From positions 23,290,501 to 23,354,500 of the forward strand of contig NC_091255.1 in assembly GCF_042477335.2 (NCBI RefSeq): 64,000 bases of DNA, read 5' to 3'. Shown here piece after piece: positions 1-12,690 of this stretch; within the stretch, counting starts at the first letter, position 1, and each line of letters begins with the position of its first letter. The DNA is from Ovis canadensis. Its lineage: Eukaryota; Chordata; Mammalia; Artiodactyla; Bovidae. The notes below the pieces were generated by a model. It searched no databases, was not told where the DNA came from, and saw only the letters and a program-made list of their open reading frames with translations. The position numbers and the translations under genes are program-made.

Positions 1-847
1 GAGATGCTTCCTAGAGATAGGGCTGTGGTAGAACTGAAAGGAGATAATGGGTCTAAGCACCTTGCACACAGTAGGTACCCAGTAGATGATAGCTACAGTG
101 TATTGTTATTAAAGTTGCCATGGTTATTATATTATTGTTATTATTAATCACAGAAATGTCTTAGACAAGTGAATATTATAACACATTTCTCATATACTAA
201 GGAGGAATGTTACTTTCATTATCTTCTTCAATTTCAGTTGACTTTTTAAAAAGTGTTTATTTTGCTCTTTTAATGAGTTTTCAGGTCATTCTCTAATTTT
301 AAAGTAGCTGTCATTTTCTATTAGCAAAATAATTGGGAAATCAAATTCTTAGATGAAATCTGAATGGTGAAAACTCCTCCTACCTCTCACAAAGCCTTGG
401 AAACACACATTTTAGGAGAGATAGTGATGTATCAGTTAATATCCTGAAAACTCACACATACATACACAAACACAGTTCTGCATAAAAACATTATTTTATA
501 CCCAATGTATTTTTTCATGTTTAAGTGCAGAGATGCTTCCAAGTCAGGACTATAACATCAATTTATGGATTTTTTTTAGTGAGGAAAAAATGCCTTTTGC
601 TGTTGCATGAATGAGTTTTCAAGTATATATTCCCAAGAGTTTTGGATGACTTAGTATTAAGGTATAAACGTGATGACCTTTGGGCATTTTGAGAGCTCAT
701 TTTCCTCATGTTAACTTTAAAAACAGTTTAACTGATTAGATTCAGCAGCAGTGGAAACCTTGTAAACAAACTTTAATACTTTGTTACAGTAGAAGGTTTA
801 GTGAAAAATCAGTTCAGAATATTATTAACATAAGCACTGTATGTTAC
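1..847. other. AT-rich intergenic DNA without a gene
   Basis: No coding signal. Around 45-115 is a decayed MIR/L2-type 3' end (a '...cacagtaggtaccc' phrase). The rest is unassigned. Confidence 0.5.
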
Positions 848-1050
848 GGGCTTCCTTGGTGGTTCAGATAGTAAAGAATCACCTGCAGTGCAGGAGGCTG
901 GGTTTAATCCCAGGGTCAGGAAGATGGCCTGAAGAAGGAAATGGCTACCCACTCCAGTATTCTTGCCTGGAAAATTCCATGGACTTTTGGAGCCTGTGGG
1001 CTACAGTCCATGGGGTCACAAATAGTCAGACTTGATTGAGCAACTAACAC
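848..1050 (+). mobile_element. Bov-tA SINE
   Basis: tRNA-derived head (GGGCTTCCTTGGTGGTTCAG) joined to a Bov-A body ending in the '...gactgagcaact' motif. About 200 bases, full-length. Confidence 0.85.
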
Positions 1051-1324
1051 TCTGTATATTGCAGTTTCCTTTTTGAGTCCTCCAGTTGGGTATCATTTGT
1101 ATTCTTCTTAAATCTGCTTTGTTACAAACGCTCATAGTTCTTCCCTAGGACGGCTAGGTAGCATTGGGGGCTGATTTGTTGTCTACCACACAACCAGTCC
1201 CTTTATAAGGAAAATTCCTTTGCAAGGGAAAGACAAGCATTATATAGAAGATAGCATCTTCAGCAAATACATAACTTATTGGTTTATAGGAACTCCTTAA
1301 AATGGGATCTGTAAGCACTGAACA

Positions 1325-1510
1325 GTTTGCTGCAGTGGAAAGACTGTGGTCCTTGGAGTCAGACTGTTTCTGGCCCCTGGAAGTGATAGGAAAGTTATTT
1401 GACTTCTTTGAGCTTCACTCTCTTCAGCACAGACAATACAGACCTACCTCTCAGATTGAATGAACTATCCGTGAACACAGGGGAATGTGGTAGGGACATG
1501 TGCATGTTAG
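1325..1510 (+). repeat. MIR SINE fragment
   Basis: Recognised by 'ggtccttggagtcagac', 'gaaagttatttgacttc' and a decayed 3' half. Old and diverged. Confidence 0.55.
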
Positions 1511-1599
1511 TGCTCCTTGTACCTTGAATTAAGACTTAAACTTGAAGAACTTTTAAAAAATAAGCTGAAAATTAAAACTCAGCTAAAATATATAATACA

Positions 1600-2191
1600 T
1601 AACAGTGGAAACAGTATCAGACTTTATTTTTGGGGGGCTCCAAAATCACTGCAGATGGTGACTGCAGCCATGAAATTAAAAGACGTTTACTCCTTGGAAG
1701 AAAAGTTATGACCAACCTAGATAGAATGTTGAAAAGCAGAGACATTACTTTGTCAACAAAGGTCCGTCTAGTCAAGGCTATGGTTTTTCCTGTGGTCATG
1801 TATGGATGTGAGAGTTGGACTGTGAAGAAGGCTGAGCGCTGAAGAATTGATGCTTTTGAACTGTGGTGTTGGAGAAGACTCTTGAGAGTCCCTTGGACTA
1901 CAAGGAGATCTGACCAGTCCATTCTGAAGATCAGCCCTGGGATTTCTTTGGAAGGAATGATGCTAAAGCTGAAACTCCAGTACTTTGTCTACCTCATGCG
2001 AAGAGTTGACTCATTGGAAAAGACTCTGATGCTGGGAGGGACTGGGGGCAGGAGGAGAAGGGGAGAACAGAGGACGAGATGGCTGGATGGCATCACTGAC
2101 TTGATGGACATGAGTCTGAGTGAACTCCGGGAGTTGGTGATGGACAGGGAGGCCTGGCGTGTGACTGAGCGACTGAACTGAACTGAACTGA
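1600..2191 (+). mobile_element. BovB LINE, 5'-truncated 3' part
   Basis: The last about 590 bases of a BovB RTE element, from the segment encoding [18 protein letters not shown] to the terminal (ACTGA)n. The reading frame has an early stop. Closely similar to the copies near 50.5 and 52.5 kb. Confidence 0.9.
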
Positions 2192-3194
2192 ATGAATGCT
2201 CACACACACACAAATAAACTTCACAGTTGCATTTGCAAGTGTGAAGAAATACAGTCAGACATTCACTTTAAAAAGTACTCATTTTAAAAATGAGTTTCCA
2301 AAAGCCAACGCAAATGAACTTGATTCACTGTATAACTGGATTGAAGGTGAGTGAAGCTTTAATTTCTGAACTGCTTCAAGGAGAAGAAAATAATTCCAAG
2401 GTGATACCAGATCTGAAAGAGCAGTGATTGAAAGTTGATGAGCAAAAAGGACCAGGCTTATAAGGTAGCACAAGTAGCTGAGTTTGAAATAGATTCTCCC
2501 TTCCTTGGCCCTCTTTCCTCTGAGCTCACCTGCTTCCTTTTATTCAAAACATGGTCCGTCTCATCCCCAGCTGAAAAAATGTTCGAAATTTTCTCTGAAA
2601 TGAAAACTGACTTTACCCAACCAGTGACTTCTGCATGTGCTGTACCTGTTACAGAGGAAGAACCTGCCTCAGAGGATTTTTAGGGCAGTAAAACCACTCT
2701 GTATAATACTGTAATGATGGATATATGTCATTCTATGTTTGTTGAGACCCAGAGGCTGTTCAGCTATAAGAGTGGACCCTAACGTCATCTGTGGACCCTG
2801 AGTGATGCCTATGTGTCAGTGTAGGTTCATGGATTGTAAGAAAAGTACTACCGTGGGGCAGAAAATCTATAATGGGAAGAGGTTTACGTGTGCGATGAAA
2901 GAACATACTCTGTGTTTTCTGCTCGGTTTTGCTATGAATTTAAAACTCTAAAAAGTTTAAGTATATTCATTTAAAAATAAATGAGATACAAGTGAGGCAC
3001 ATAATGAAACAAATAAAGATAATGAAACTCACTTTGCCTAACAAATGCACTTCCTTTGTGTGCTATAGCTGAAAAAGATAAAAAAAAAAAAAAGCGCTCG
3101 ATGGTACACTGCTTCACAACAGAACCTCCTGTTGGTGGAGGTGCAAAATGTGTTACAGTCTTCTGATGTGACAACTTCATTCACTCTGGTATCT
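2192..3194. other. Intergenic DNA: unassigned block and L1 3' end
   Basis: An unrecognised block at 2280-2690 holds an open frame of 82 codons (2435-2683, plus) with no domain I know. It may be chance or an old processed copy. From about 2700 to 2960 the text resembles an L1 3' UTR end ('...gaatttaaaactctaaaaa'). Confidence 0.4.
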
Positions 3195-3325
3195 GTAAGA
3201 TCTGCATGAATCACCCGGGGATCTTGTTAGACCTGCAAGTCCTGACTCAGTGGTCTTGGAACTGGGCCTGAGAGTCCACGTTTCTGAGAATCTCCCAAGT
3301 GATGCTTGGAGAAGTGTGAAGAGTG
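3195..3325 (+). repeat. MER5A-like hAT DNA transposon fragment
   Basis: 'gcatgaatcacccgggg...cttgttagac...ctgagaatctcccaagtgatgc' follows the MER5A pattern. Ancient and non-autonomous. Confidence 0.5.
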
Positions 3326-3559
3326 CATCGGGCAAACACGCATTCTCTCGTTTGTCTGGCCTACTGCCTGAGCTGCATGTTTTGCTCCATGCCCAGAGAT
3401 TCACCACTGAAGAAGAGTTGTTTTGGATCTTGAATACCTTTCTCTGTTCAGTATGATTCTCCTTTCTCTAAGTCTCATTAGTGCTTTGCTTGAGGTTCTA
3501 ACAGAACTTGTCACACACTTTTGCTATACCTAGCAGTGTATATGTCCTATTTCCCCACC

Positions 3560-3830
3560 CTACCCTTCTCCACATTTACCATCCGTAACTCTAGATTAGG
3601 ACACTCTATAAAACGTTCTCATAGATTCCTGTGCTTTTCACTAATAACCCTTACAACAAGTCTAATTAAATAATTATGTACTTGCTTTCATGGGTGTCTT
3701 CCCTACTAAACCAAAGGCCCCATGAGGTCAGGTATATTGTACAGCACTGTATCCCCATCATTGCCACAGTAATGGCCACATAGTAGGTGCTCAATAAATA
3801 TTTGGTGAATAAATGAATGCATTGTAAGTT
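3560..3830 (+). repeat. L2 LINE 3' end
   Basis: The phrases 'catgaggtcaggtatat', 'agtaggtgctcaataaat' and 'atttggtgaataaatgaatg' mark the L2 3' terminus. Confidence 0.6.
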
Positions 3831-4419
3831 TTAAGGAAAGAGAAATTGTGTATCGCCGAAAGAAGACAGCATACAGCGCTGCACATTGTGATTTAGTAAA
3901 TAGTTGTTGGCTTAACGACAGTAATCTTAGGAACACTCAACAATCATTTTCTCATTCACTTCATTCAGCAATCTACTGAATAACTGCTATATGCCAAACC
4001 CGATTCTGTCATCAAAGCTCTAACAGTATTCAGAGAGAACATAAAAGTAAAAACAATTCATTTGTTCAAGATGCATTTTTCTACCCTTAAGATCCATTGT
4101 CTTTTGGACCCACGGGCTTCTGAAGCAATGGGTTATGCCTTTATGAAGATCTTTAGGTAAGAAAAAGACATGCTCCAGTCTGCACTTTAAAGTGTCATAT
4201 TAGTAACTCAGGGTGGAGGGAAGGTGTGGGGAATGAAGACTAAAAGCAAAGGGGGAAGGGTCATTGCAGCATTTTGTTGGGAGGCGGTGATGTAGACTAG
4301 ACCAGTGGCAGGGGAGGAGAAGAGACGCGAGCACATCCGGGAGATACTCAGGAAATAAAGTGAACAGGACAGCCGCAAAAGGGACACTAGACAAACATCA
4401 AACTTTAAAACTTGTGCAT
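3831..4419. other. Intergenic DNA, nothing assigned
   Basis: No gene and no repeat I can name with confidence. Confidence 0.4.
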
Positions 4420-4808
4420 GAAAGGACACCGCAGTGGAAGGACAGCATACGGACTGGCAGAAAATGTTTGCAAACCATATATCTGATAAGGAGTTAATAT
4501 CCAGAATATATAGAGAAATTCTGCAACTTAACAGAAAAAAAAATCAGATAACCTGATTCAAAAGTGGTCAAAGGACTTGAATGGACATTTCTTCAGAAGT
4601 GGTAACAGATGGCCAACAAACGTATGAGAAGATGTTCCATGTCACTAATCATCAGAGCAACAGAGAAATGGAAATCAAAACCACAAGGCAGTATTTTCTC
4701 ACACCCATTAGAAAGACACTATCAGAAAAAAGTAAATAAGTAACAAGTGTTGGTGAAGATGGGGAGAAATTGGAACCCTGCTGCACTGTTTGTGAGATCG
4801 TAAAATGG
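4420..4808 (+). mobile_element. L1 LINE fragment, left piece
   Basis: The end of L1 ORF2 ('gccaacaaacgtatgagaag', 'atcagagcaacagagaaatg'). It is continuous in sense with the piece at 5661-6240 and interrupted by an antisense BovB. Confidence 0.8.
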
Positions 4809-5660
4809 AACAGTTCAGTTCAGTCGCTCAGTCATGTCTGACTCTTTGTGACCCCATGAACCACAGCCCGCCAGGCCTCCCTGTCCATCACCAACTCCTG
4901 GAGTTTACCCAAACTCATGTCCATTGAGTCAGTGATGCCATCCAACCATCTCATCCTCTGTCATCCCCTTCTCCTCTGGCCCTCAATCTTTCCCAGCATC
5001 AAGGTATTTTCAAATGAGTCAGTTCTTCGCATCAGGTGGCCACAAGTATTGGAGTTTCAGCTTAAGCCATCAGTCTTTCCAATGAACACTCAGGACTGAT
5101 CTTTAGGATGGACTGGTTGGATCTCCTTGCAGTCCAAGGGACTCTCAAGAGTCTCCTCCAGCACCACAGTTCAAAAACATCAATTCTTTGGCATTCAACT
5201 TTCTTTATAGTCCAACTCTCACATCCATATATGACTACTGGAAAAACCATAGCCATAACTAGTCAGATCTTTGTTGGCAAAGTAATGTCTCTGCTTTTGA
5301 ATATGCTGTCTAGGTTGGTCATAACTTTCCTTCCAAGGAGTAAGCGTCTTTTAATTTCATGGCTGCAATCACCATCTGCAGTGATTTTGGAGCCCCCCAA
5401 AATAAAACCAGCCACTGTTTCCATTGTTTCCCCATCTATTTGCCATGAAGTGATGGGACCGGGTGCCATGATCTTAGTTTTCTGAATGTTGAGCTTTAAG
5501 CCAGCTTTTACACTCTCCTCTTTCACTTCCATCAAGAGGCTCTTTAGTTCTTCACTTTCTGCCATAAGGGTGGTGTCATCTGCATGTCTGAGGTTCTTGA
5601 TATTTCTCCCGGCAATCTTGATTCCAGCTTGTGCTTCCTTCAGCCCAGCATTTCTCATGA
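4809..5660 (-). mobile_element. BovB LINE inserted in the L1
   Basis: About 850 bases of BovB 3' end in antisense, starting with the (TCAGT)n tail and reaching the YADDT-proximal region (in inverse sense). Flanked by GTAAAATGG at 4800-4808 and 5662-5670, a likely target-site duplication. Confidence 0.9.
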
Positions 5661-6240
5661 TGTAAAATGGTACAGTCCTGTGGAAATCAGTATGCAAGTT
5701 CCTCAAAAAGTGAAAACTACCATGGGATCCAGCAATCCCACTTCTGAGTATATACCCATAAGAGTTGAAAACAGGATCTTGAAGAGGTGTTTGTACACTA
5801 ATGTTCATAGCAGCACTGTGTACAAAAACCAGGAGTTAGAAGTGGACACCCAGATGTCCATCAACAGATGAATGAATAACCAAAATGCGGTAAATATATA
5901 CAATGGAATATTATTCAGCTTTAGAGAGGAAGAAAATCCCGGCACGTGCTCCAGCATGATGAACCTTGATGACATCATGCTAAGGGAAATAAGCCAGTCA
6001 TAGAAAGGCATATGCTGTATGCTTCTGCTCACACAACGTACCTGGAGTACTCAAATTCATAGAAACAGAAGGAGCAGAGTGATTGCCAGGGAGGAGGGGA
6101 GAAATGAGTCACAGTTGCTTAATGGGTAGAGTTTCAGTTCTGCAAAATGAAACAGCTGTGCCGTATTCGACAACAATCTGAATATACTTAACACTATTGA
6201 ACTGTACCCTTTAAGATGGAAACTTTTGTGAGAGTTATAT
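5661..6240 (+). mobile_element. L1 LINE fragment, right piece with 3' UTR
   Basis: Continues the same L1: 'gggatccagcaatcccactt', 'catcaacagatgaatgaata', 'gggaaataagccagtcatag', then 3' UTR. Old and decayed. Confidence 0.8.
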
Positions 6241-6574
6241 CAGGGAAGCACAGGGATGTGGGTGTTTCCAGGTGGGGTGTCCAGTGCCTGGTAAGGAGTA
6301 CAACAGTATATTAACATTGGTGAGCTGTATAGAGCAAACTGTACATTAACAGCGACCTTGACAAGGCTGGTTCAGAAAAAGGTAGCAGGTGTCAGGATAT
6401 CACGGTGGGGTGGGTGGATTCTCAGAATCTATATGTAAATGAAGACCAAAACTCTCACAATCACATACACTTGTCTAATGGAAACATCCTTTGTGAAAAG
6501 TCATATTTGTGACTTGTGTACTAAAGGATGCTTGAAGATTATTTAGAAAAAGTCCCATAAAAACAACAACAACA
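6241..6574. other. Intergenic DNA, nothing assigned
   Basis: May be more L1 3' UTR; no gene is seen. Confidence 0.35.
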
Positions 6575-6694
6575 GGGAATTCCCTGGTGGGCCACTGTTT
6601 GGAACTCCACACTTTCACTGCCAAGAGCCTGGGTTCAGTTTCCTGGCTGGGGAACTAAGATCCCACAAACTGCAGCGTGGCCAAATAAAAAAAG
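6575..6694 (+). mobile_element. CHR-type tRNA SINE
   Basis: GGAATTCCCTGGTGGGCCA head, box B-like 'gggttcagtttcc', '...aactaagatcccacaa' body and A-rich tail. Confidence 0.75.
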
Positions 6695-8126
6695 TGTAGT
6701 GGAACTACTAGGGGGAAAAACTTCCCATCTGAGACATCTAGCTTTCAAAGCATTAAAGTTTTTCCCCATGTATTGCAACCTTTAGTTTAAACCGATTTTG
6801 TGTTTATTGGTAAAGTAACTGTGTTCAAACTGAAAGCTCTCTTCCATGCATAGTAGGTCTTAAGTCTTGTTTGTCAGGGGAACCCCAGCAGACTGTATCA
6901 CCATCTCTTATTCCTTCAGGCTTAAAGAAAAAATAATAATTTGGTGATAGGCAATTTTTTTTCCTAAAAATATTAGAGATTTTGTTTCATCAAAGTATAA
7001 ACCGAGAAAATTTAAAGGCTAAATGGATTGGAGAGACTTTCAAAGCACGTACAGGAAAACTCTGGTGCCCAAAACATTTCCCTGACCCTGTTACCGCCCA
7101 TTACTTCTGCAGCAGCGTGACTGAGGAAATAAGGATATAGCCCTGGGGAAAAGCAAAACAAACAAAAACAGGATGTACATGAAGGGAGAACCCAGGAGTG
7201 AGCCCAGAGAGGCCCCAGGTAGGATCCCAGGGGAAAGGGCTCAGGGGGCATATGTCCTAAGGATAGAAATTGATGTTAATTGATAGTATACTTATTGCAT
7301 TTGATTAACAGCACCAACAAAAAGTTTCCTTGTATGAGGCAGAGAATTTGGATAAATTAGATAATTATAAAATTAAACAGACAAAAAGTCAGATGATTAT
7401 AAATTCTGAGCAAAGCAGAACATTGTACAGGAAATGAAATGTACAGATAGGATATCACCTAACACAGCTGTGAAAAGAGTGAAAATAAGGTATGCACTGA
7501 AGATTGTTCTAACCCAAAACGGTGATAAAAGCACCTTGGCAGGATATGGGGAGGGGAAGACAGGAGGGAGTGTAACTGAACTAAATCTTCAGGAAGTAAA
7601 TAGATAAATGCCCATGTGAAGCCCCAAACTGCACCTACAGAAAAGTGTATCCAAAAGAAACTTCAAGGTGATCACTTCTAGGAGCAGCGAGAGGAGTGGA
7701 ACAGGCGTGTACTGATTCTATCATAAGCCTCGAGAACTATTTGACTTTCAGTACCAAGTGCTTGGGCAACTTTGATCTTTTAATTTTATAAAAAAATTAT
7801 TTCCAATTATCTGGAAAGTATTAAGACAATGTGCTTGTCTCCTGTTTTCCCCCATATATCCTGGGCCTCTGATACCATCTGTGTTTTATAGTCCCAGATC
7901 CTTGGCAGTCCTGTGAATATAAAACACTGCAGAATCTACAGTCAAATAATAATAAAATCCCGTCCTGACCTCTCCCTGCACGTTCTAAGTTTTGAGTTTT
8001 GGAGTCTAGCATTCATTTTCTCCAAAGCAATTAGTGAGGCTACACTGCTTGGTTTGGATAATTACTGAACTGGGTGGAGAACAAAAACTCAGCAAGATAA
8101 GCCGATAATATCTTCCTGTCCCTTAA
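6695..8126. other. Intergenic DNA, mostly unassigned
   Basis: No gene. 7440-7800 has the flavour of a decayed L1 3' UTR. The rest shows nothing I can name. Confidence 0.35.
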
Positions 8127-8332
8127 AGTGAAAAGTGAAAGTCGCTCAGTCGTGTCTGACTCTTTGTGACCCCATGGACTGTAGCCTGCCAGGCTCCTCT
8201 GTGCATAAAATTCTCCAGGCCAGAATACTGGAGTGGGTAGCCATTCCCTTCTGCAGGGGATCTTTCCAACTCAGAACCCAGGTCTCCTGCACTGCAGGTG
8301 GATTCTTTACCATCTGAGCCACTAGGGAAGAC
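8127..8332 (-). mobile_element. Bov-tA SINE
   Basis: Reverse-complement Bov-tA: GTCGCTCAGTCGTGTCTGAC at one end and the tRNA head '...gagccactagggaag' at the other. Confidence 0.9.
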
Positions 8333-9187
8333 CTCCTATACCTTAAGAGCTGCATAAAAAGCAGATATGACTCAGAAAGCTGCCTTTCTAAATGCTATTC
8401 TGACAAAGGAGAATTGTATAGACCCCTGGAATTCAGAGACTGATGGTGTCTCCTATGAAAGTAATCACAAACTGCTAAAAAGTCTGATTGGTTTCTTTTA
8501 ACTAAATGATGTACAGTGCTGATAACATTTAAACTGACACCTTTTTCCTGGAAGGGATACGCACTTACAAATCTGCTTTTTCAAGCCGGGAGAAGAAGCT
8601 CTTTCCTGTCTCCCACGTGCATGGAGATAATAAAACTTGTGCTTCTGCTAAGTTTCCTAAGAGTCTGAGAGTTTATGTTTCATTTAAATGAACATTTCTT
8701 ACCCAGGAAGCGCTGCTGACCTTCCCTGCTGGTGTGATACTTGGAACTGCCACACCATCCCCAAGAAACTGGCGGCTCGGTTCCCCTTGTGCTGGCCAGC
8801 GTGCGCCCTGCACTGCCACCTGCAGTTGACAGCCGAGCTCCTTCGTTCTTTCCCATGGTCTCTATTACTTTTTTTTTTAAGAGTATGTTTACAAAACTTT
8901 GTCGTACAGAAAGCAAAAATGGGGTTACAACTCGGTGTAACTGGTAACCATGGATGGCTATATGAGTCATCCACCAATCACAGCTACCCACACCCCAACA
9001 AGAGTCACAGCTACCCACACCACAACAAGAATCTTACATGAAAACCTGGCAACACTTAGAATTTCACTGGAGTGAAGTCCCCAAGCTTGGTGGTGGATTT
9101 TCAAGAGAGACAAAAAGGAAGGAGTCGGAATGTCATGGGAACTATGCTCTTTGGGTGGGTGGGTAGGTGTTCGGGATTTGTATCACA
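8333..9187. other. Intergenic DNA with a small tandem duplication
   Basis: No gene. At about 8980-9030 a phrase of about 25 bases ('cacagctacccacacc...') is repeated in tandem with small changes. An AATAAAA at 8630 is not attached to any gene. Confidence 0.35.
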
Positions 9188-9391
9188 GGGGCTTCTCAGG
9201 CGGCTCTTCGCCTGCCCCAGTGCAGGAGACTCGGGTTCAGTCCCTGGGTTGGGAAGATCCCCTGGAGAAGGAAATAGTAACCCACTCCAGTATTCTTGCC
9301 TGGGAAATCCCATGGACAGGGGAGCCAGGTGGGCTACAGTCCACAGGGTCACAAAAAGAGTCGGGACATGACTCAGTGACTAAACAACAAC
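9188..9391 (+). mobile_element. Bov-tA SINE
   Basis: Complete head and body, ending '...actaaacaacaacc'. Confidence 0.88.
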
Positions 9392-9694
9392 CAACTCTTA
9401 GGAGCAGTAACCCAATAATCCCTGAACTATGTCCTAACACTTGCCCTTCCCAGACCCCAGGGAACAATCCTCAACCCACTTTTAAGCAACCCCCTTGCTC
9501 CCTGATACAGTCTCTGCCCTAGAGATTCATTTTCTAGCCCTCACTCCTACCACGAGTAAATGGGAGAAGAAATCTCCTCCTGCCCACCCCATCCAATGCT
9601 GGTGTCTTCAACGACTTCAAAGACAGTAGCTCACAGGCCATCATTTGGAACACAGCCCACTGTAAAATGATTTCAGGAGGCTGTTTCTACCCTT

Positions 9695-9888
9695 GGGCTT
9701 CCCTGATAGCTCAGCTAGTAAAGAATCCACCTGCAATACGGGAGACCTGAATTCAATCCCTGGGTCAGGAAGATCCCCTGGAGAAAGGAAAGGCTACCCA
9801 CTCCAGTATCCTGGCTTAGAGAATTCCACGGACTGTATAGTCCATGGGGTTGCATAGAGTCAGACATGACTGAGCGATTTTCACTTTA
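9695..9888 (+). mobile_element. Bov-tA SINE
   Basis: GGGCTTCCCTGATAGCTCAG head and a Bov-A body ending in 'gactgagcgattttcac'. Confidence 0.88.
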
Positions 9889-10616
9889 TTTCTCCCCAAG
9901 ACCCAGAACTCACCTACCTACATTGGATCACAGAGCCTTGGCTAGTGGTGTGGCTGTTTGCACTAAAACCTTTCATAAAACACGAAATCTTTTATGAACC
10001 ACAAGGAAATCTATTACCCTGATGTTTCAGTGGCTTGGATTTTGAACTTCAGCAGTAAGAGGGAAACCCACAGACCTCAGAACCTCAAAGATCACTGCCA
10101 AAGTGGCTTTTGGCAGAACCACACCGAAGAAGGAGGTGACAGGCCTAAGAAGGCTGCAGGGGGAGGTCATGGGAAACTGCACTTCTGGGAAAGTAAGCAA
10201 TACGTAAGGTTCCGGTGTCATTGAGTGCAATCCCAGCTCCAGCTCCAGCTCCTGCTTTTATGGCCCTGCGGCCACTTTGCCTTGGAAACTCAGTGAATGG
10301 ATGCTTCTCCATTTCACCACCGCTAGCTCTCCTGCCCAGAACCCTTACATTTCCTAAACACACCGAGGCCAGGTGGCTGCCATTCCTTGAGTGAATTTGC
10401 AAATATGAACTGGCTTACTCACCAGTCTCGCATTCCCTTGACTGACCTGTTGAAGTACACAGCAGTCAACTGGGGCGCTGTACCCTAAGGAACAGGGAAT
10501 ATTAATCAGACGAAAGGAAGGGAACTAATATTGAGTAGTCATATACTACGCACCAGTTGCTTGAGATCAATTCTTCTATGTAATCCTCACAATCAGGAGA
10601 AAAACAGTATTCACTT
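9889..10616. other. Intergenic DNA, nothing assigned
   Basis: No gene or clear repeat. A short (AGCTCC)n run lies near 10230-10250. Confidence 0.4.
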
Positions 10617-10797
10617 TTTGAAGTGAAAGTCACTCAGTCATGTCTGACTCTTTGTGTGTACAGTCCATGGAATTCTCCAGGCCAGAATACTGGAGTAAGT
10701 AGCCATTCTTTTCTCCAGGGGACCCTCCCAACCCAAGGATCGAACCCAGGTCTTCCTCACTGCAGACGGAGTCTTTACCGTCTGAGCCACCAGAGAA
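10617..10797 (-). mobile_element. Bov-tA SINE, slightly shortened
   Basis: Reverse-complement Bov-tA lacking about 20 bases near the '...ccatggactgt' region. Confidence 0.85.
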
Positions 10798-12560
10798 TGA
10801 AATAACATACAGAAAAGTGCACAAATCATAAGCTTGATGAAAGTGAACCCATCCAGACTTAAAATTAGACGCTCTCTTAGAGTCCTTCTCCATCACTCTC
10901 CACTACCTCTTCCCTACAAGTACTGTAAACAGTATCCTGACTTTGAATACCATAAGCTAGTTTGCCTGGTTTTGAACCTATTTCAAATGGAATCATTCTC
11001 TATACAATACATGGTGTTAAGTCTAGCACCTTTCACGAAATATTATGTAAGCTACCTCCTTGTGTGTAGCAGTAGTTTGTTCACTTAAATTGGTGGGTCA
11101 TCTTCTCTCATATGAGGATGGAACAACTTATCCATATTCTATGGACATTAGGATTATTTCCACTTTGGAGCCGTGATTGAAATTTTCTCTTTTGTTGCCT
11201 ACATGCTTTTTAGTGCATATAAATACCTATTTCTGTTGACTCTGTACTTGAAAGAGTTGCTGGCTCTGTTAGGGGATACTGCCAAATACATTTTCTTAAG
11301 CAGTTGTAGTAATTGAAATTCCCACCTGCAGTGTGTAAGAGGTCCAGTGACTCCACATTCTCACCAGCACTTGATTTTGTCAGTGTTTTTAATATTAGCC
11401 ATTCTGATAAGTCTAGAATGGCATCTCACATTACTTTCATTTTCCATTTCCTTGATGACTAGTGAGATTGAGCATCTTTTCATATACTTATTGGCCTCTT
11501 TTATGACATGCCTGTTCACGATGTTTGCTCCAATTTTCTTCTTCTTCTAGATAGATAGGCATTGCTGTTCTTGACTTCATTTATTTATTTATTTAACTTT
11601 CTGGCCATCCATGGGGCATGCAAGATCTTAGTTCCCTCACCAGAGATTGTAGTTACGCCCTCTGCAGTGAAAGCAAGGAGTCTCAACCATTGGCCTGCCA
11701 GGGAGGTGCTTCATATACACTTTAGAAACAACTTTTCAATCTCTGTCCCCCAAAGGCTCAGATTAGATTAGCATTTAATGAAATCCTTATGTCAATTTGT
11801 AAAGAATTTGCATATCCAATGTAATGTTGAGCCATCCAGTCCATGATTTCGGTAATGCCTCTCACTTATGTAGGCTTTCTTTTCTTTCTCTAAATAATAA
11901 TTTATAGTTTTCTATGTAGAGCCCTTCAACATCTTTCACATGATTCATTCCTAGGTATTTGATGTGGTTTATGTTATTGTAAATGGCATCATTTTTACAT
12001 TTAAATTTCCTAATCACTACAGGTATACAGAAACAGAATTGATTTTTGTAAACTGACCTTGTATCTAAATTCACTTATTATTTCTGAGTTTATCTGTAGA
12101 CTTTTCCCATATACATGTACAGACCTGTTGTATGAATAATTTGAAAGGTTTGTTTCTTGATTTTTGGTCTTTATGCTTTTCATTTCCTTTTCTTATTGTA
12201 CTAGTTTAACCTCCAATATAAAGCCTAATCAAATTGGTAATAGCAAGTATTGTCTCATTCTTAATCTCAGGTGGATTTCAAATATCATTTGAATTGTAGC
12301 TTTTATGTAGATAATCTTTACCAGACTAAAGGACTCTCCTAATTTTAGTCTACTGAAATTTTTATCATGAGTTGTTTAATTTTATCCAGTGTTTTCCCTG
12401 CCTCTATTAAAATAATCATTTTTTTCCTCATTCTGTTAATGTGCTATATGGAAATGTGATGCATGCTAGACATATCAGAGTCGTCTCTGGGAATTTTGCT
12501 GGATCACTGAGAATGATCCTTTCTCTTCTCTTGCATAATTATGAACTATAACAACTGTGT
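10798..12560 (-). mobile_element. Old L1 LINE, antisense, carrying a SINE insertion
   Basis: Antisense L1 3' UTR and ORF2: 'ccagcacttgattttgtcag', 'gagcatcttttcatatactt', 'gattcattcctaggtatttg'. A CHR SINE interrupts it at 11585-11712. Diverged and non-coding. Confidence 0.75.
11585..11712 (-). mobile_element. CHR-type tRNA SINE inside the L1
   Basis: Reverse-complement CHR: '...gatcttagttccctcacc', 'ctgcagtgaaagcaaggag', '...ctgccagggaggtgc'. Confidence 0.7.
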
Positions 12561-12690
12561 GGGAATTCCCTGGCGGTCCAGTGGTTAGACCTCTGTGCTT
12601 TCACTGCCAAGGACCCAGGTTCAAACCCTGGTCAAGGAACTAAGACCCCACAAGTCACAGGGGAAAAAAATACAAACAAACAAAAACTAT
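12561..12690 (+). mobile_element. CHR-type tRNA SINE
   Basis: GGGAATTCCCTGGCGGTCCA head, 'gttcaaaccctggtcaagg' body, A-rich tail. Confidence 0.8.

Noticed and set aside
1617-1922. Open frames on the strand opposite to BovB copies (here and at 46494-46937, 50440-51009, 52573-52971)
   Set aside because: They are mirror frames of the BovB RT region, recurring wherever the element occurs; no independent protein.
8630-8690. AATAAAA near 8630 as a gene end or LTR
   Set aside because: No coding exon nearby and no convincing LTR ends; left as unassigned.
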